Shown: positions 48,601-58,211 of the stretch, piece by piece
Layout: each line of letters begins with the position of its first letter
How positions within the stretch are numbered: position 1 is the first letter of the stretch
Assembly: GCA_963766375.1 (NCBI GenBank)
Contig: CAVXZG010000019.1
Location: forward strand, 372,001 to 436,000
Length of the DNA stretch: 64,000 nucleotides
Direction: 5' to 3'
From: AC-32 sp963766375
Lineage (GTDB): Bacteria > Actinomycetota > Thermoleophilia > Gaiellales > Gaiellaceae
Notes under the pieces: model-generated
Seen by the model: the letters and a program-made list of their open reading frames with translations, nothing else
What the model was told of the DNA's origin: nothing
The model's database searches: none
Made by a program: the position numbers and the translations under genes

Positions 48601-50405
48601 GCGGCCCGCCGGGCCGCGTCTTCGTCCGCGATCCCGACGGCGGCGTTGACGAGCGCCAGGTGCGTGAGCGCCTGCGGGAAGTTGCCCAGGAAGTCGTGAG
48701 TGTGCGGATCGACCTCCTCCGAGTAGAGCCCGACGTCGTTCGCCAGCCCGACCAGCTCGTCCATCAGCGCGTGGGCGCGATCGAGCCGGCCTGCGTGCGC
48801 GAGCGCCTCGACGAGCCAGAACGAGCACGTGAGAAACGCGCCCTCCGGCCCGCCGACGCCGTCATCGCCTCGGTACCGGTAGACGAATGGCCCCTTGCGC
48901 AGCTCTCGCTCGATGGTGTCGATCGTGGAGCAGATCCGATCGCCCTTCGGGTCGCCGTAGCCGAGCAGCGGGAGCGTCAGCAGGCTCGCGTCCGGCTCGC
49001 GCAGGTCGGTCGCCCGCACGTAGGTCCCCAGCTCCTCGTCCCAGCCCTGCGTCTCGATGAGCTCGCGCACCTCGTCCGCGGCCGCGCGCCAGCGCACGCT
49101 GCGGTCCGGGATCGCCCCGCGCTCGCCGAGCCGGCACGCCCGGTCGAGCGCGACCCAGCAGAACGCTTTCGACTGGATGAAGTGCGTCGGCTCGCTCCTG
49201 ACCTCCCAGATCCCCGAGTCGGGGTCCCGCCAGTGCGTCGCCACCCAGTCGGCGATGCGCGCAACCTCCTTGCCGGTATCGCCGTCGATGTGCCCGACCT
49301 CCTGGACGTAGAGCCAGATCGCCTCGAGCACGCCGCCGTAGACGTCCAGCTGGAGCTGCTGCGCCGCGCCGTTGCCGATCCGGACCGGCCCGGAGCCGCG
49401 GTAGCCCTCCAGCCAGGGCAGCTCCCGCTCGGGGGCATGTGGCGAGCCGTCCACGCGGTAGAGGATCCGGAGCTCGGGCTGCGTCAACCGCGACGCCTGC
49501 ATCAGCCACCAGAAGAACGCGCGCGCTCCCTTGTGGAAGCCGAGCCGGATTCCGGCGTCGAGGGACCAGCACGCATCGCGGAGCCACGTGTAGCGGTAGT
49601 CCCAGTTACGAGTGCCGCCGATCCACTCGGGGAGCGAGGCCGTGGGCGCGGCCACCCGCGCTCCCGACGGCGCGAACACGAGCAGCTTCTGGACGAGCGC
49701 GCTGCGGACGACGGCCTCCCGCCACGGCCCCTCGTACTGGATCTGGCTTGCCCAGGTCGGCCAGAACGCGGCGGTGCGGGCGAGCCGGCGCTCAGCGTCG
49801 CTGCGTCCCGGAATCACGAGCGGCTCGGCGTGAGCAGCGGCCAGCGACCAGAGCGCGCTGTGACCCTGCTCGAGGGCGACCTCGCCGGTCACGACCCCGT
49901 TCGCGTAGATGCCGTCGGGCGCGTCGCAGATCCCGAGCACCAGAGCGTCGCCGCCGCTCTCCGCGAACCAGTGCCCCGAGCGGCGCACGATCCTCGTCGT
50001 CCGCCCGCCGTAGCCGAAGCGCGGATCGAAGCTCCAGCGGAGCGGAACGGTGCCTGCCATTCCCTCCGCCTTGCGCACCAGCTCGCGCATCGGGGAGATG
50101 GCCCGGTCGTCCGAGAGCGTCATCGCGTCGGTCAGGCGCACGCTTCCCTGCGCGGTCGTGAACGTCGTCTCGAGGACGTTCGAGTCGTCGAGGTAACGGC
50201 GCTCGGTCTCGTACGGCACAGCCGGCTCGAGCTGGAAGGAGCCGCCGTGCTCGGCGTCGAGAATCCGTGCGAAGACCGACGGGGAGTCGAAGTTCGGCAG
50301 GCAGAGCCAGTCCACCGAGCCGTCTCGCGCGATCAGCGCGCCGGTGCGGCCGTCGCCGACAAGCGCGTAGTCGCGGATCGGCGCGTAGCCGTCGGTGCGC
50401 TCCAC
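48597..50405 (-). CDS. Glycoside hydrolase family 15 protein (glucoamylase/trehalase type)
   Basis: A 602-aa protein: N-terminal beta-sandwich (YAPIRDYALVGDGRTGALIA, GSVDWLCLPNFDSPSVFARI) and an (alpha/alpha)6 barrel with WIGGTRNWDYRYTWLRDACW, first catalytic region VRSEPTHFIQSKAFCWVALD and the second with GLYSEEVDPHTHDFLGNFPQ (general base Glu). In actinobacteria close relatives are cytosolic trehalases or alpha-glucosidases. No signal peptide, so intracellular. The GTG at 50405 (VERTDGYAPI) is the only start before the first conserved motif with the right spacing. Confidence 0.9.
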   Translation of the reverse strand: MERTDGYAPIRDYALVGDGRTGALIARDGSVDWLCLPNFDSPSVFARILDAEHGGSFQLEPAVPYETERRYLDDSNVLETTFTTAQGSVRLTDAMTLSDDRAISPMRELVRKAEGMAGTVPLRWSFDPRFGYGGRTTRIVRRSGHWFAESGGDALVLGICDAPDGIYANGVVTGEVALEQGHSALWSLAAAHAEPLVIPGRSDAERRLARTAAFWPTWASQIQYEGPWREAVVRSALVQKLLVFAPSGARVAAPTASLPEWIGGTRNWDYRYTWLRDACWSLDAGIRLGFHKGARAFFWWLMQASRLTQPELRILYRVDGSPHAPERELPWLEGYRGSGPVRIGNGAAQQLQLDVYGGVLEAIWLYVQEVGHIDGDTGKEVARIADWVATHWRDPDSGIWEVRSEPTHFIQSKAFCWVALDRACRLGERGAIPDRSVRWRAAADEVRELIETQGWDEELGTYVRATDLREPDASLLTLPLLGYGDPKGDRICSTIDTIERELRKGPFVYRYRGDDGVGGPEGAFLTCSFWLVEALAHAGRLDRAHALMDELVGLANDVGLYSEEVDPHTHDFLGNFPQALTHLALVNAAVGIADEDAARRAA

Positions 50406-50431
50406 GGCCGCGATTCTGCCGGTCCCGCTGG

Positions 50432-53400
50432 TCAGCGGTGGCCGAAGTGATGCGCGGCAGGGAGCGAGCCGAAAACGTCGGCGTCGTCGGCGCAGCGCCT
50501 GGCCAGCGGGCTCAGCGAGACGAGCTCGCGGACGAGGACGTTGCGGTTGCGCTCGTACCGCTCGAACCGCCCGCGTGCCAGAAGCAGCGGCTCGGCCCGC
50601 ACCAGCGCCCGGAACCGCTCGTACACCGAGGGGGGCACGATCAGGTTCACCTGCCCGAACTCGTCCTCGAGCAGCATGAAGACGACGCCGTTCGCGGTCG
50701 CAGGCCTTTGCCGGGCGACGGCCATCCCGGCCACCGCCACCGAGCGGCCCGAGCGCTCCTCCTCCAGCTCCCGGCTCGAGAGGGTTCCTTCCGGCAGGTG
50801 CGGCCGCAGCAGCTCCAGCGGGTGGACGCCGACCGAGAGGCTCGTCGTCCGGTAGTCGGCGAGCATCAGCTCCCACGCCGTGTGCTCGCGCAGGGCCGGT
50901 GTCTCGGCGGTGGGATCGAGAGGCAGCGCGAGCTGCCGTTCCGTGCCGCCGCTGCCGGGGACGGTCTGCGCCCGCGGCACCAGCCCGAGCTCCCAGAGGA
51001 GCGCGCGCCGCTCGCCGCCGAACAAGTCGCACGCGCCGGAGGCCACGAGCGCCTCCAGTCGCGGGCGGTCGAGCGCGCTTCGCTGCGCGAGCTCGCGGAC
51101 TCCGGCGAACGGCCCTCGCCGCTCCCGCTCGGCCACGAGCGTCTTCGCCTCCTCTTTGCCCAGCGAGCGCACGTACTCCAGGCCGACCCGCACCGCCTCG
51201 CCCTCCAGGGCGCACTCGGCAGCGCTGAGGTTCACCTCGGGCGGCCGCACCTCCACCCCGCGCCGCTGTGCGTCCCGCACGAGCGAGGCCGGCGGGTAGA
51301 AGCCCATCGGCTGCGCGTTCAGGAGCGCGCACAGGAACTCGGCCGGATAGTGGTGCCGCAGCCAGGCCGACTGGTACGCGAGCAGCGCGAACGCCGCCGC
51401 GTGCGACTTCGGGAAGCCGAAGCCGGAGAAGCCGACAAGCTTGTCGAAGACCGCGTTTGCAACCTCCTGGCCGACGTCCCGTGCGACGGCGCCTTCGACG
51501 AAGCGGCCGCGGAACGCCTCGATCGCCTCCAGTGAGCGCTTCCGGCTCATCGCGCGGCGCAGCCCTTCGGCCTCGCCGATCGAGAAGCCGGCGAGCGCCG
51601 TGGCGACCGCGAGCACCTGATCCTGGAACACGATCACCCCGAGCGTCTCGCGCAGCGGCTCCTCCAGCAACGGGTGGTCAGAGGGCGGCACGAACTCCGG
51701 GTTCTCGCGCAGCTTCTGGCGGTTGTCGATGAACGGGTGCACGGCGCCGCCCTGGATCGGGCCGGGTCGCACGAGCGCGACCTGGATCGTCAGGTCGTCG
51801 AGGTTCTCCGGCCGCGTGCGCAGGATGGACTGCATCTGCGCCCGGCTCTCGATCTGGAAGACGCCGACGGTGTCCGCGCGCTGGATCTCGTCGTAGACCG
51901 CCTCGTCCTGCAGCGGGATCCGCGAAAGATCAATAACGCTACGCGTCCCAGAATGACGGGCGATCTGCTCGACGCAGTCCTCGACCGCCGAGAGCATTCC
52001 GAGCCCGAGCAGGTCGATCTTCAGGAAGCCCGCGTCGGCGCAGGAGTCCTTGTCCCACTGGCACAGCTGCCGTCCCTCCATCGCCGCAGGCTGCACCGGG
52101 ACGAGCTCGATCAGCGGGCGCGTGGAGATCACCATCCCGCCCGGATGCTGTGAGAGGTGTCGCGGCAGCCCGCCGATCTCGCCGCACAACTCGGTGAAGG
52201 CCCGCCAGCGCGGCGAGCCGAGCTTCGCTTCGCCGTCTGGCAGCTTCGCCAGCTCCTCCCGCACTCGGCGAGGACTGCCGTCGGTGAGCCGCGCCAGCCG
52301 CTCGAGCTCCGCGAACGGCAGCCCGAGCGCCTTGCCGACGTCGCGGATCGCGCCTCGCGCCCGGTAGGTCGAGAAGGTGGCAACGAGTGCCGAGTGCTCG
52401 CGCCCATAGCGCTCGCAGACCGCGACGATCAGCTTCTCGCGGATGTCGCGCGGGAAATCGAGGTCGATGTCGGGGACCGAGACGAGCTCGTGGTTGATGA
52501 AGCGGCCCAACGAGAGCCCGGCCTGTACGGGGTCGACGTGCGAGAGGCCGGTCAGGTAGCAGACGATCGAGCCGACGGAGCTCCCGCGCCCACGGCCCGG
52601 CGGGAGGACGTTGCGCGCGACCGAGCCGCCGCGAACCTCGAGCGCGCACTCCCGCGCCAGCTCGAGCACCTCCCAGTGCAGGAGGAAGAACCCGGCCAGG
52701 CCGAGCTCGCCGATCAGCTTCAGCTCCTCGTCGAGCCGCCGGCGCGCGCGGCGCTTGTGCCCGTTGGCGTCGCCGTAGCGCTCCTCGAAGGCACTGTCGC
52801 AGACACGGGCGAGCTGCCGGATCGCCGGCTCGCCGGTCTCGGAGAAGTCCGGGTAGCGGTAGCCGAGGTCCTCGGTGAGGTCGAACTCCAGACGTGCGGC
52901 GAGCTCCCCGGCGCGCTCGACGGCGTCGCGGTCGAGCGGGAAGCGCTCCGCCAGCTCGCCGGGAGCGGCGAGAACGCTCTCGCGGTTGCCGCGGCGCTCC
53001 GGTTCGCAGCCGTCGAGCGAGGTGCGGTGACGGATCGCAACGAGCACGTCCTGGAGGGCGGTCCGGCGCTGGTGGTGCGCATGCGGATCGCCGGTCGCGA
53101 CGGTGCGTACGTCAAGCGTCTCGGCCAGCTCGCGCAGGGCGGCGTTGCGGCGCTCGTCGCCGCGCTCGTACGGGCGCTGGAGCTCGACGAAGAAGCGCTC
53201 GGGCCCGAAGGCTCGCGCCAGCGCGGCAGCCCCGTTCGGGTTGCGCACCGCGAGGCCGTGCCGCGCGCAGCCGGAGAGGCAGACGAGCCCCTCGTTCAGC
53301 TCCGCCAGCAGCGTCGGCATCGAGCGCCGGCGGCGCCAGCTCGGTTCCATCCCGGGTCCGGGCATGCGCGGCGGTCAGCAGCCGGCACAGGTTCGCGTAC

Positions 53401-53648
53401 CCCTGGGCGGTCTCGACGAGCAGCGTCACGTGCGAGCGGTCGGCCAGCGTCACCTCCGCGCCGGTGATCGGCCGCACGCCGAAGGCCTTCGCCGCGTGCG
53501 CGAACTCGAGCGAGCCGTAGACCCCGTCGTGATCGGTCAGCGCCAGGGCCTCGTAGCCGAGCTCCGCAGCGCGGGCCGCGAGCTCCTCGGGCAGCGAAGC
53601 GCCGTCGAGAAACGAATAGGCTGAATGCGCGTGGAGCTCGACGTACAC
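50432..53648 (-). CDS. dnaE2: Error-prone DNA polymerase DnaE2 (one frameshift)
   Basis: A C-family polymerase of about 1071 aa. The PHP domain starts MYVELHAHSAYSFLDGASLP and LTDHDGVYGSLEFAHAAK. One surplus base near 53340 breaks the frame; the second frame continues LLAELNEGLVCLSGCARHGL and on to the catalytic PDIDLDFPRDIREKLI, and GRGSSVGSIVCYLTGLSHVD. The C-terminal OB domain has VAVAGMAVARQRPATANGVV. This is DnaE2/ImuC of the mutasome, which works with ImuB in damage-induced mutagenesis. The GTG start has AGGAGGAG upstream. Its first 24 bases overlap the divergent bicupin gene. I see no LexA box next to it. Confidence 0.93.
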
Positions 53649-54404
53649 CGCCCGCTCCTCCTAGCGCCCGGTGAGGGCGAGACCGTCACCGATCGCCCGG
53701 AACGGACGCTGAGGATCCTCGCCGAGCTGGAGCAGGTAATCGTCACGTGGTTCCGCTACGAGCCCGGCGAGGAAGGCCCCGATCCGCACGTCCACCGGCT
53801 GCACACGGATGCGTTCTACGTTCTGGAGGGCGAAGTCGAGTTCAAGCTCGGGCCCGACCTCGAGACGGTCACCGGGCTGCCGGGGACGCTCGCCGCGGCT
53901 CCTCCCAACGTCGTCCACACCTTCCGGAACGCGAGCGACGCGACCGCGATCTTCCTCAACTTCCACGCCCCTTCGATGGGCTTCGGCGACCACATCCGCG
54001 GACAGAGCAACGCCTTCGACCAGTGGGAGCCTCCGGCCGACGGCGGCCTCGACGGCGCTGTCCTCAGCGGCCCGGGCGAAGGCGAGCGCATCGAGCACGA
54101 CACGAGCACGCTCGTGATCAAGTCCGACCTGCAGCAGCTCGCCGTGCTCGACCTGACGTTCCTGCCGGAGTTCGAAGGCGTCGACCCCCACACCCACGGC
54201 GACCACGTCGACGCGTTCTACGTGCTCGAGGGCGAGGTCGAGTTCCATACCGACGGCGGACCCCGGCGAGCACGGCCCGGTTCGTTCTTCGCGGCTCCTC
54301 GGGGAACCGTGCACGGCTTCCGCAACCCAGGGCAGACCCCGCTTCGCGTGCTCAACGTCCATGCGCCGGAAGGCGGTTTCGTTGGCCGCGTCCGGGGTGG
54401 CTGA
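53625..54404 (+). CDS. Bicupin protein
   Basis: A 259-aa protein with two cupin domains. The first has GPDPHVHRLHTDAFYVLEGE (cupin motif 1: HxH ... E) and PPNVVHTFRNASD (motif 2 His). The second repeats it as GVDPHTHGDHVDAFYVLEGE and APRGTVHGFRNPG. Each is introduced by a PGEGE turn. Both metal sites look intact (2 His, Glu, His). Substrate unknown. It starts inside the 5' end of dnaE2 (opposite strand), so an alternative start at GTG 53631 changes little. Confidence 0.85.
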   Translation: MRVELDVHRPLLLAPGEGETVTDRPERTLRILAELEQVIVTWFRYEPGEEGPDPHVHRLHTDAFYVLEGEVEFKLGPDLETVTGLPGTLAAAPPNVVHTFRNASDATAIFLNFHAPSMGFGDHIRGQSNAFDQWEPPADGGLDGAVLSGPGEGERIEHDTSTLVIKSDLQQLAVLDLTFLPEFEGVDPHTHGDHVDAFYVLEGEVEFHTDGGPRRARPGSFFAAPRGTVHGFRNPGQTPLRVLNVHAPEGGFVGRVRGG

Positions 54405-54409
54405 GCCGA

Positions 54410-54568
54410 TCACGTCCCCCGCTGGCTGAACCAGCGGCCAACCTCCTCGTCGCGGAACACGACCGCGCGCTCGCCGCCCGCGAGCACGACGTCGAAGTAG
54501 CGCCGGCTCACCGGCTCCTCCGTCCACCAGCGATCGACCACGCGCCACTCTTCGCGGACGAGCGCCAC
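54410..54568 (-). CDS. Short conserved protein following imuB (5' end uncertain)
   Basis: From GTG 54568 it reads VALVREEWRVVDRWWTEEPV, SRRYFDVVLAGGERAVVFRD and ends EEVGRWFSQRGT. The WWTEEPxSRRYF core with a C-terminal YxR-like end resembles the small protein found beside imuB/dnaE2 in actinobacteria (I recall it as DUF6504, from memory). Upstream, VDGLPAVGESRA in another frame looks like its natural N-terminus, so a one- or two-base indel near 54575 probably broke it. It lies directly downstream of imuB on the same strand. Confidence 0.6.
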   Translation of the reverse strand: MALVREEWRVVDRWWTEEPVSRRYFDVVLAGGERAVVFRDEEVGRWFSQRGT

Positions 54569-54642
54569 GCCGCGCGCGATTCACCGACCGCCGGCAGTCC
54601 ATCGACATGACGCCTGCGACCGAGCGCCGGCCGCGGGCTCGT

Positions 54643-55827
54643 TTAGTCGTCGCGGGGAACCAGCAACGCCCGCTGTTCTGGCAGACGCGACCACGGCGCG
54701 ACCTCGACGACGGTGCAAACGGATCCCGAGCCGGTACCGACGCGGACCTGACGCAGGCCCTCGCTCAGGTGCGCCTTGAGCTCGTCGCCTTCAGGCCGCA
54801 CGAGCTCGAGCTGCTGGCCGGTGGACTCCGCCAGAACCAGGGCCTCGAGCCTCAGCATGACCGCGGGCGCCGGCAGCTCGAGCAGCTTCGGCCCGAGCGC
54901 TGCGCGCAGGCGGGCCGGCTCGGCGGTCGCGTCCCGCAGCGTGATCGTCCGCCGCCAGGAGCCGCCGCCGACCAGGCGCGCCGAGAGCGCGAGCTTCCGC
55001 GGCGCGCGACCGGCCCGCTCCGGCCGGGCGAGCAGCCGGTCGAGCAGTACCGCCAGCGAGCGCCTCAGCGTCAGCTCGTTGCCGACCGCCTCGGGGAACT
55101 CGAGCATCTCCGCCAGCTCCGCAGCAGGCTTGCGCCCGCGCACGCGGGTATTCGAGCCTCCTCTCGCCAGGCTCCAGGCGCGCCGGCCGTCCGGCCCCAG
55201 GCGTTCGGCCACGGCGCCGCCCGGCAGCCCGGCAAGCTCACCAAGCCTCTTGACCCCCAGCGCCTCGAGCTCTTCGCGCCGGCGCGCTTCCACCGGCAGG
55301 AGCTTCAGCGGCAGCGGCGCAAGGAACTCCCGCGCCCGCTCGTCCGAGACGACGAGCGCCTGCCCTGAACGGGCCACGTTCGCAGCTGCGAGCGCAGCGA
55401 ATCGCCGGCTGGCCGCCCCGACCCGCGCATCCCAGCCCGGCCCGACCGCGGCCAGCGCCCGCTTGAGCGCCGGCTCGAGTCCGCCGTAGAGCCGCTCGAC
55501 CCCACGGGTCTCGAAGTACGCGCACCCGAGCGCGGCCGGTTCGACCGCGATGCCCGCGTCCTCGAGCCGCCGCACGATCTGCTCCCACGCTTCCTCGGCC
55601 GAGGCCGGATCCCGATCGACGAGCTGGAGCGACGGGCACGTGGCCAGCGCCTCCCCCAGCCGCATCCCCGGCTCGACTCCCGCCTTCTCGGCTGCAGCGG
55701 TGACCGGCCCGAGCAGCGGCTCGGCACCGGCCTCCGGCGCGAGCGCAGCGGGCCCGAGCGCCAACCGCGGCCGCTCGCGCAACGCGGCGCGCAACTCGAA
55801 TCCCGGAATGACGAGGCAGGCGATCAT
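54643..55827 (-). CDS. imuB: ImuB-type inactive Y-family polymerase
   Basis: A 394-aa protein with the Y-polymerase layout (MIACLVIPGFELRAALRERP; GMRLGEALATCPSLQLVDRD; LGCAYFETRGVERLYGG; LEALGVKRLGELAGLPGGAV) but without the catalytic DxD and SxDE acidic residues, as in ImuB, the adaptor that brings DnaE2 to the beta clamp. The ATG at 55827 lies 3 bases after the SOS box and about 7 bases from a -10, so the message is probably leaderless. dnaE2 is 1 kb downstream behind the small conserved protein and the bicupin. Confidence 0.88.
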   Translation of the reverse strand: MIACLVIPGFELRAALRERPRLALGPAALAPEAGAEPLLGPVTAAAEKAGVEPGMRLGEALATCPSLQLVDRDPASAEEAWEQIVRRLEDAGIAVEPAALGCAYFETRGVERLYGGLEPALKRALAAVGPGWDARVGAASRRFAALAAANVARSGQALVVSDERAREFLAPLPLKLLPVEARRREELEALGVKRLGELAGLPGGAVAERLGPDGRRAWSLARGGSNTRVRGRKPAAELAEMLEFPEAVGNELTLRRSLAVLLDRLLARPERAGRAPRKLALSARLVGGGSWRRTITLRDATAEPARLRAALGPKLLELPAPAVMLRLEALVLAESTGQQLELVRPEGDELKAHLSEGLRQVRVGTGSGSVCTVVEVAPWSRLPEQRALLVPRDD

Positions 55828-55829
55828 GG

Positions 55830-55867
55830 GAACGTATGTTCTACACGAACACACGTTCCCCTGTCAA
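55830..55867 (-). promoter_or_regulatory. imuB SOS promoter with two LexA boxes
   Basis: GAACATACGTTC (55830-55841) and GAACGTGTGTTC (55847-55858) both fit the actinobacterial LexA consensus GAAC-N4-GTTC. TTGACA (55862-55867) is a perfect -35 and TAGAAC, 18 bases on, a fair -10. One box lies in the spacer and the other covers the -10 and start site, so LexA would block initiation. The promoter ends almost at the ATG. Confidence 0.85.
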
Positions 55868-55874
55868 GTAGTTG

Positions 55875-56558
55875 TCAGCCTCGGAGGCTCACGACCTCCG
55901 CGGCCGGCCCCACCATTCGCGAGAACCGTGGCACCACGTCGAGCACGCTGACCTGCGAGCACCAGGCGATGTCCTCTTCGAGGCCGGGCGGGCCGTACGT
56001 GCGCGCGTTGATGCCGTCGATCGCGTTGGGGAAGCGCTCCGCGATCACCTGCGACGCGACAGCGGCATCGGTTCGCTGCGCGTCGAGCAGCTGCACGATC
56101 CGCCCCGCGCAGTAGGCGTCGTCGATCGCGAAGGCGTTCTTGTAGCCGGCGCAGAGGATCACGGTGTCGTCGCTCACGTGTGCGGCAACGGCGGCGAGGT
56201 TCAGCAACGCGCCGAGCACGACCTCGTCGCAGGAGGCGGCCGCGGCGACGATCGAGCGGGTGCCGTTCGTGGTCGAGAGGATCAGCGTCTCGGCGCGCGG
56301 CTCGAGGAACTCGCGTGGCGACGCTCCCGCGTCGAACACCTCGATCCGTTGCGCGTCGCGCTCGCCCGCGGTGATCGCCGCGTCGCCGAGCTCGGCCTTC
56401 AGCGCGAGCGCATCCTCGATCTCCGCGCAGCAGAGAACCCGGCTGTAGCCGGAAGCGAGGGCCTGCACGATCGTCGAGGTCGCACGCATCACGTCCACGA
56501 CGATCCCCAGCGGAGCCGCAGCCGCCTCGGCCGGCGTGAAGGCGACGTGACAGCGCAT
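55875..56558 (-). CDS. comB: ComB family 2-phosphosulfolactate phosphatase
   Basis: A 227-aa protein with the ComB pattern: GIVVDVMRATSTIVQAL (acidic residue and TST), CAEIEDALAL, ILSTTNGTRSI, LGALLNLAAVAAHVSDDT and LCAGYKNAFAIDDAYCAG. In methanogens ComB makes sulfolactate for coenzyme M; in bacteria its role is less clear, as the rest of the pathway is often lacking. No other coenzyme M gene is in the window. TAGCGT lies 9 bases before the ATG, in a divergent promoter shared with the rhomboid gene. Confidence 0.88.
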   Translation of the reverse strand: MRCHVAFTPAEAAAAPLGIVVDVMRATSTIVQALASGYSRVLCCAEIEDALALKAELGDAAITAGERDAQRIEVFDAGASPREFLEPRAETLILSTTNGTRSIVAAAASCDEVVLGALLNLAAVAAHVSDDTVILCAGYKNAFAIDDAYCAGRIVQLLDAQRTDAAVASQVIAERFPNAIDGINARTYGPPGLEEDIAWCSQVSVLDVVPRFSRMVGPAAEVVSLRG

Positions 56559-56566
56559 ACGGCCAC

Positions 56567-56573
56567 TACGCTA
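56567..56573. promoter_or_regulatory. Symmetric divergent promoter core TACGCTA
   Basis: Only 21 bp separate comB (start 56558) and the rhomboid gene (start 56580). TACGCT (plus) ends 7 bases before the GTG and TAGCGT (minus) ends 9 bases before the ATG; they share five bases. Confidence 0.5.
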
Positions 56574-56579
56574 ACGGCC

Positions 56580-57429
56580 GTGTCCAGCGCACCCACCTGT
56601 TACCGGCACCCCGACCGCGAGACGTACGTCTCCTGCTCGGAGTGCGGCCGCCCGATCTGCCCCGAGTGCATGACGCAGGCGCCCGTCGGCCAGCGCTGCC
56701 CGGATCACTCGGGCAAGCCACAGGGGGTGCAGCGCCTCACGAAGGGAGCCAGGCGCGGCCTCTTCGAGGGCACGGGAGCCCTCGTCACGAAGATCGCTCA
56801 TCGCGGTCAACGTCCTCGTCTACGTGATCACGGTCGCCCAGGGCGCGGGGATCAACTCGCCGGGCGGCCGGCTCTTCACCGACTGGCTGCTCTACGGGCC
56901 TGCGGTCGCAAACGGCGACTGGTGGCGCCTGATCACGAGCGCCTTCCTGCACGCGAGCCTCCTGCACATCGGCTTCAACATGTACTTCCTCTGGTTCGTG
57001 GGCTCGCCGGTCGAGCAGGTGCTCGGACGCGGCCGCTTCCTGCTCGTCTACCTCGTCTCGGGGCTCGCGGGCGCGGCGGGCGCGCTCCTGTACACGCCAC
57101 ACGGCCAGACCGTCGGTGCCTCTGGCGCCATCTTCGGGATCCTCGGCGCCGCCCTGATCCTCGAGCGGCAGGGCAACCTCGTGCTCGGCGGCTCCGCGCT
57201 CGGCCTGATCGTGATCAACCTGGTCCTGAGCTTCGCGATCTCCGGCATCTCGATCGGCGGCCACGTCGGCGGCCTGATCGGCGGTGCGCTCTGCACGCTC
57301 GTCCTGTCGAACTTCGGCCGCGCCCATGCGGCCTACAGCCGGGTCGGGCTCTGGGGGATCGCCGGCGTCGTCGGCGTCGGCCTGCTCAGCCTCGCGGTCG
57401 CCTACTGGCGCGTCCGCGGCCTCGCCTAG
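56580..57429 (+). CDS. Rhomboid intramembrane protease with N-terminal zinc finger (one frameshift)
   Basis: A B-box-like zinc finger (CYRHPDRETYVSCSECGRPI, CPECMTQAPVGQRCPDH) is followed, after a frameshift near 56793 (one surplus A), by LIAVNVLVYVITVAQGAG and six membrane helices. Rhomboid motifs: FLHASLLHIGFNMYFLW, catalytic Ser in GASGAIFGILGA and catalytic His in GGHVGGLIGGAL. Joined length about 282 aa. The zinc-finger-rhomboid architecture is common in actinobacteria. The GTG start lies 7 bases after TACGCT. Confidence 0.88.
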
Positions 57430-57436
57430 CCAGGCT

Positions 57437-57952
57437 TTACGAGTAGCGCTCGCAGTGGGCGACGCGGTCGTACTTGTCCTTCCAGACCCGGTCGACCCCC
57501 GCGCCGCCGTCGAGCCGGTCGGCGAACCCGTCCCACGCGAAGATCGTGTCGTTCCCGTCGCCCCCGAACACGACGTCACGGCCGCTGTCACCCGAGAGCT
57601 TGTCGGAGCCCGGGCCGCCGCGGAGGACGTCTGCGCCGTTGCCGCCGTTGAGCATGTCCGGGCCGGCTTCGCCCTCGAGCACGTCGACTCCGTCGCCCCC
57701 GTTCAGCATGTCCTTGCCCGGCCCGCCCACGAGCACGTCGTTTCCGCCGGCCCCGGCCAGGACGTCATCCCCGCCCAGCCCACAGAGCACGTCGCGCCCC
57801 GGCGTCCCGAGGATCTGGTCGGGCCCGGGCGTGCCGGTGAACGTGCAGGCGAGGCCGGCGTGCACTGTGGCGTGCGCACCCCGGACGAGGAAGAGCGAGG
57901 CCGTGAGCAGCATCGCCGCCGTCGCCTTGATTCGCGTCTCCTGGGGGTTCAT
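57437..57952 (-). CDS. Secreted protein with RTX (hemolysin-type) calcium-binding repeats
   Basis: A 171-aa protein: signal peptide (IKATAAMLLTASLFLVRGAH) then tandem nonapeptides GGxGxDxLx: GLGGDDVLAG, GAGGNDVLVG, GGPGKDMLNG, GGDGVDVLEG, GGNGADVLRG, GGPGSDKLSG and GGDGNDTIFAW. These wind into a calcium-bound parallel beta-roll outside the cell. AGGAGGTG precedes the ATG at 57952. No protease or lipase domain is attached and no type I secretion genes are nearby; the Sec-type signal suggests another route than classical RTX export. Confidence 0.85.
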   Translation of the reverse strand: MNPQETRIKATAAMLLTASLFLVRGAHATVHAGLACTFTGTPGPDQILGTPGRDVLCGLGGDDVLAGAGGNDVLVGGPGKDMLNGGDGVDVLEGEAGPDMLNGGNGADVLRGGPGSDKLSGDSGRDVVFGGDGNDTIFAWDGFADRLDGGAGVDRVWKDKYDRVAHCERYS

Positions 57953-58016
57953 GCGCGGCACCTCCTAAGCCTTTGGCGGGCCGCACCACCGGTTCTCCGT
58001 AGGCATCGGCACAACG

Positions 58017-58211
58017 GTGATTGCGGGCCATCCCTCGGCTCGGGGATTCCGGGTCATAAGCAACGGAAGAGTGCGCCGCGACTGGGCGAAGACCCATCGG
58101 AGGACGGAGCTGCTGGCGTTCTTCGAGAGCCGGGCCGGATCCATCTTCGACCTGGCCACGAAGCCCGCCAGCCGCGCCGCGTACCGCCGCTACATCACGC
58201 CGCTCGGCTAG
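58017..58211 (+). CDS. Possible small protein of unknown function
   Basis: A 64-aa frame from a GTG (VIAGHPSARGFRVISNGRVR) ending AAYRRYITPLG. The stop TAG shares CTAG with the stop of the convergent lipoprotein gene, an arrangement also seen at 48121. Composition is protein-like and basic. No ribosome site is visible. I do not recognise it. Confidence 0.4.
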   Translation: MIAGHPSARGFRVISNGRVRRDWAKTHRRTELLAFFESRAGSIFDLATKPASRAAYRRYITPLG

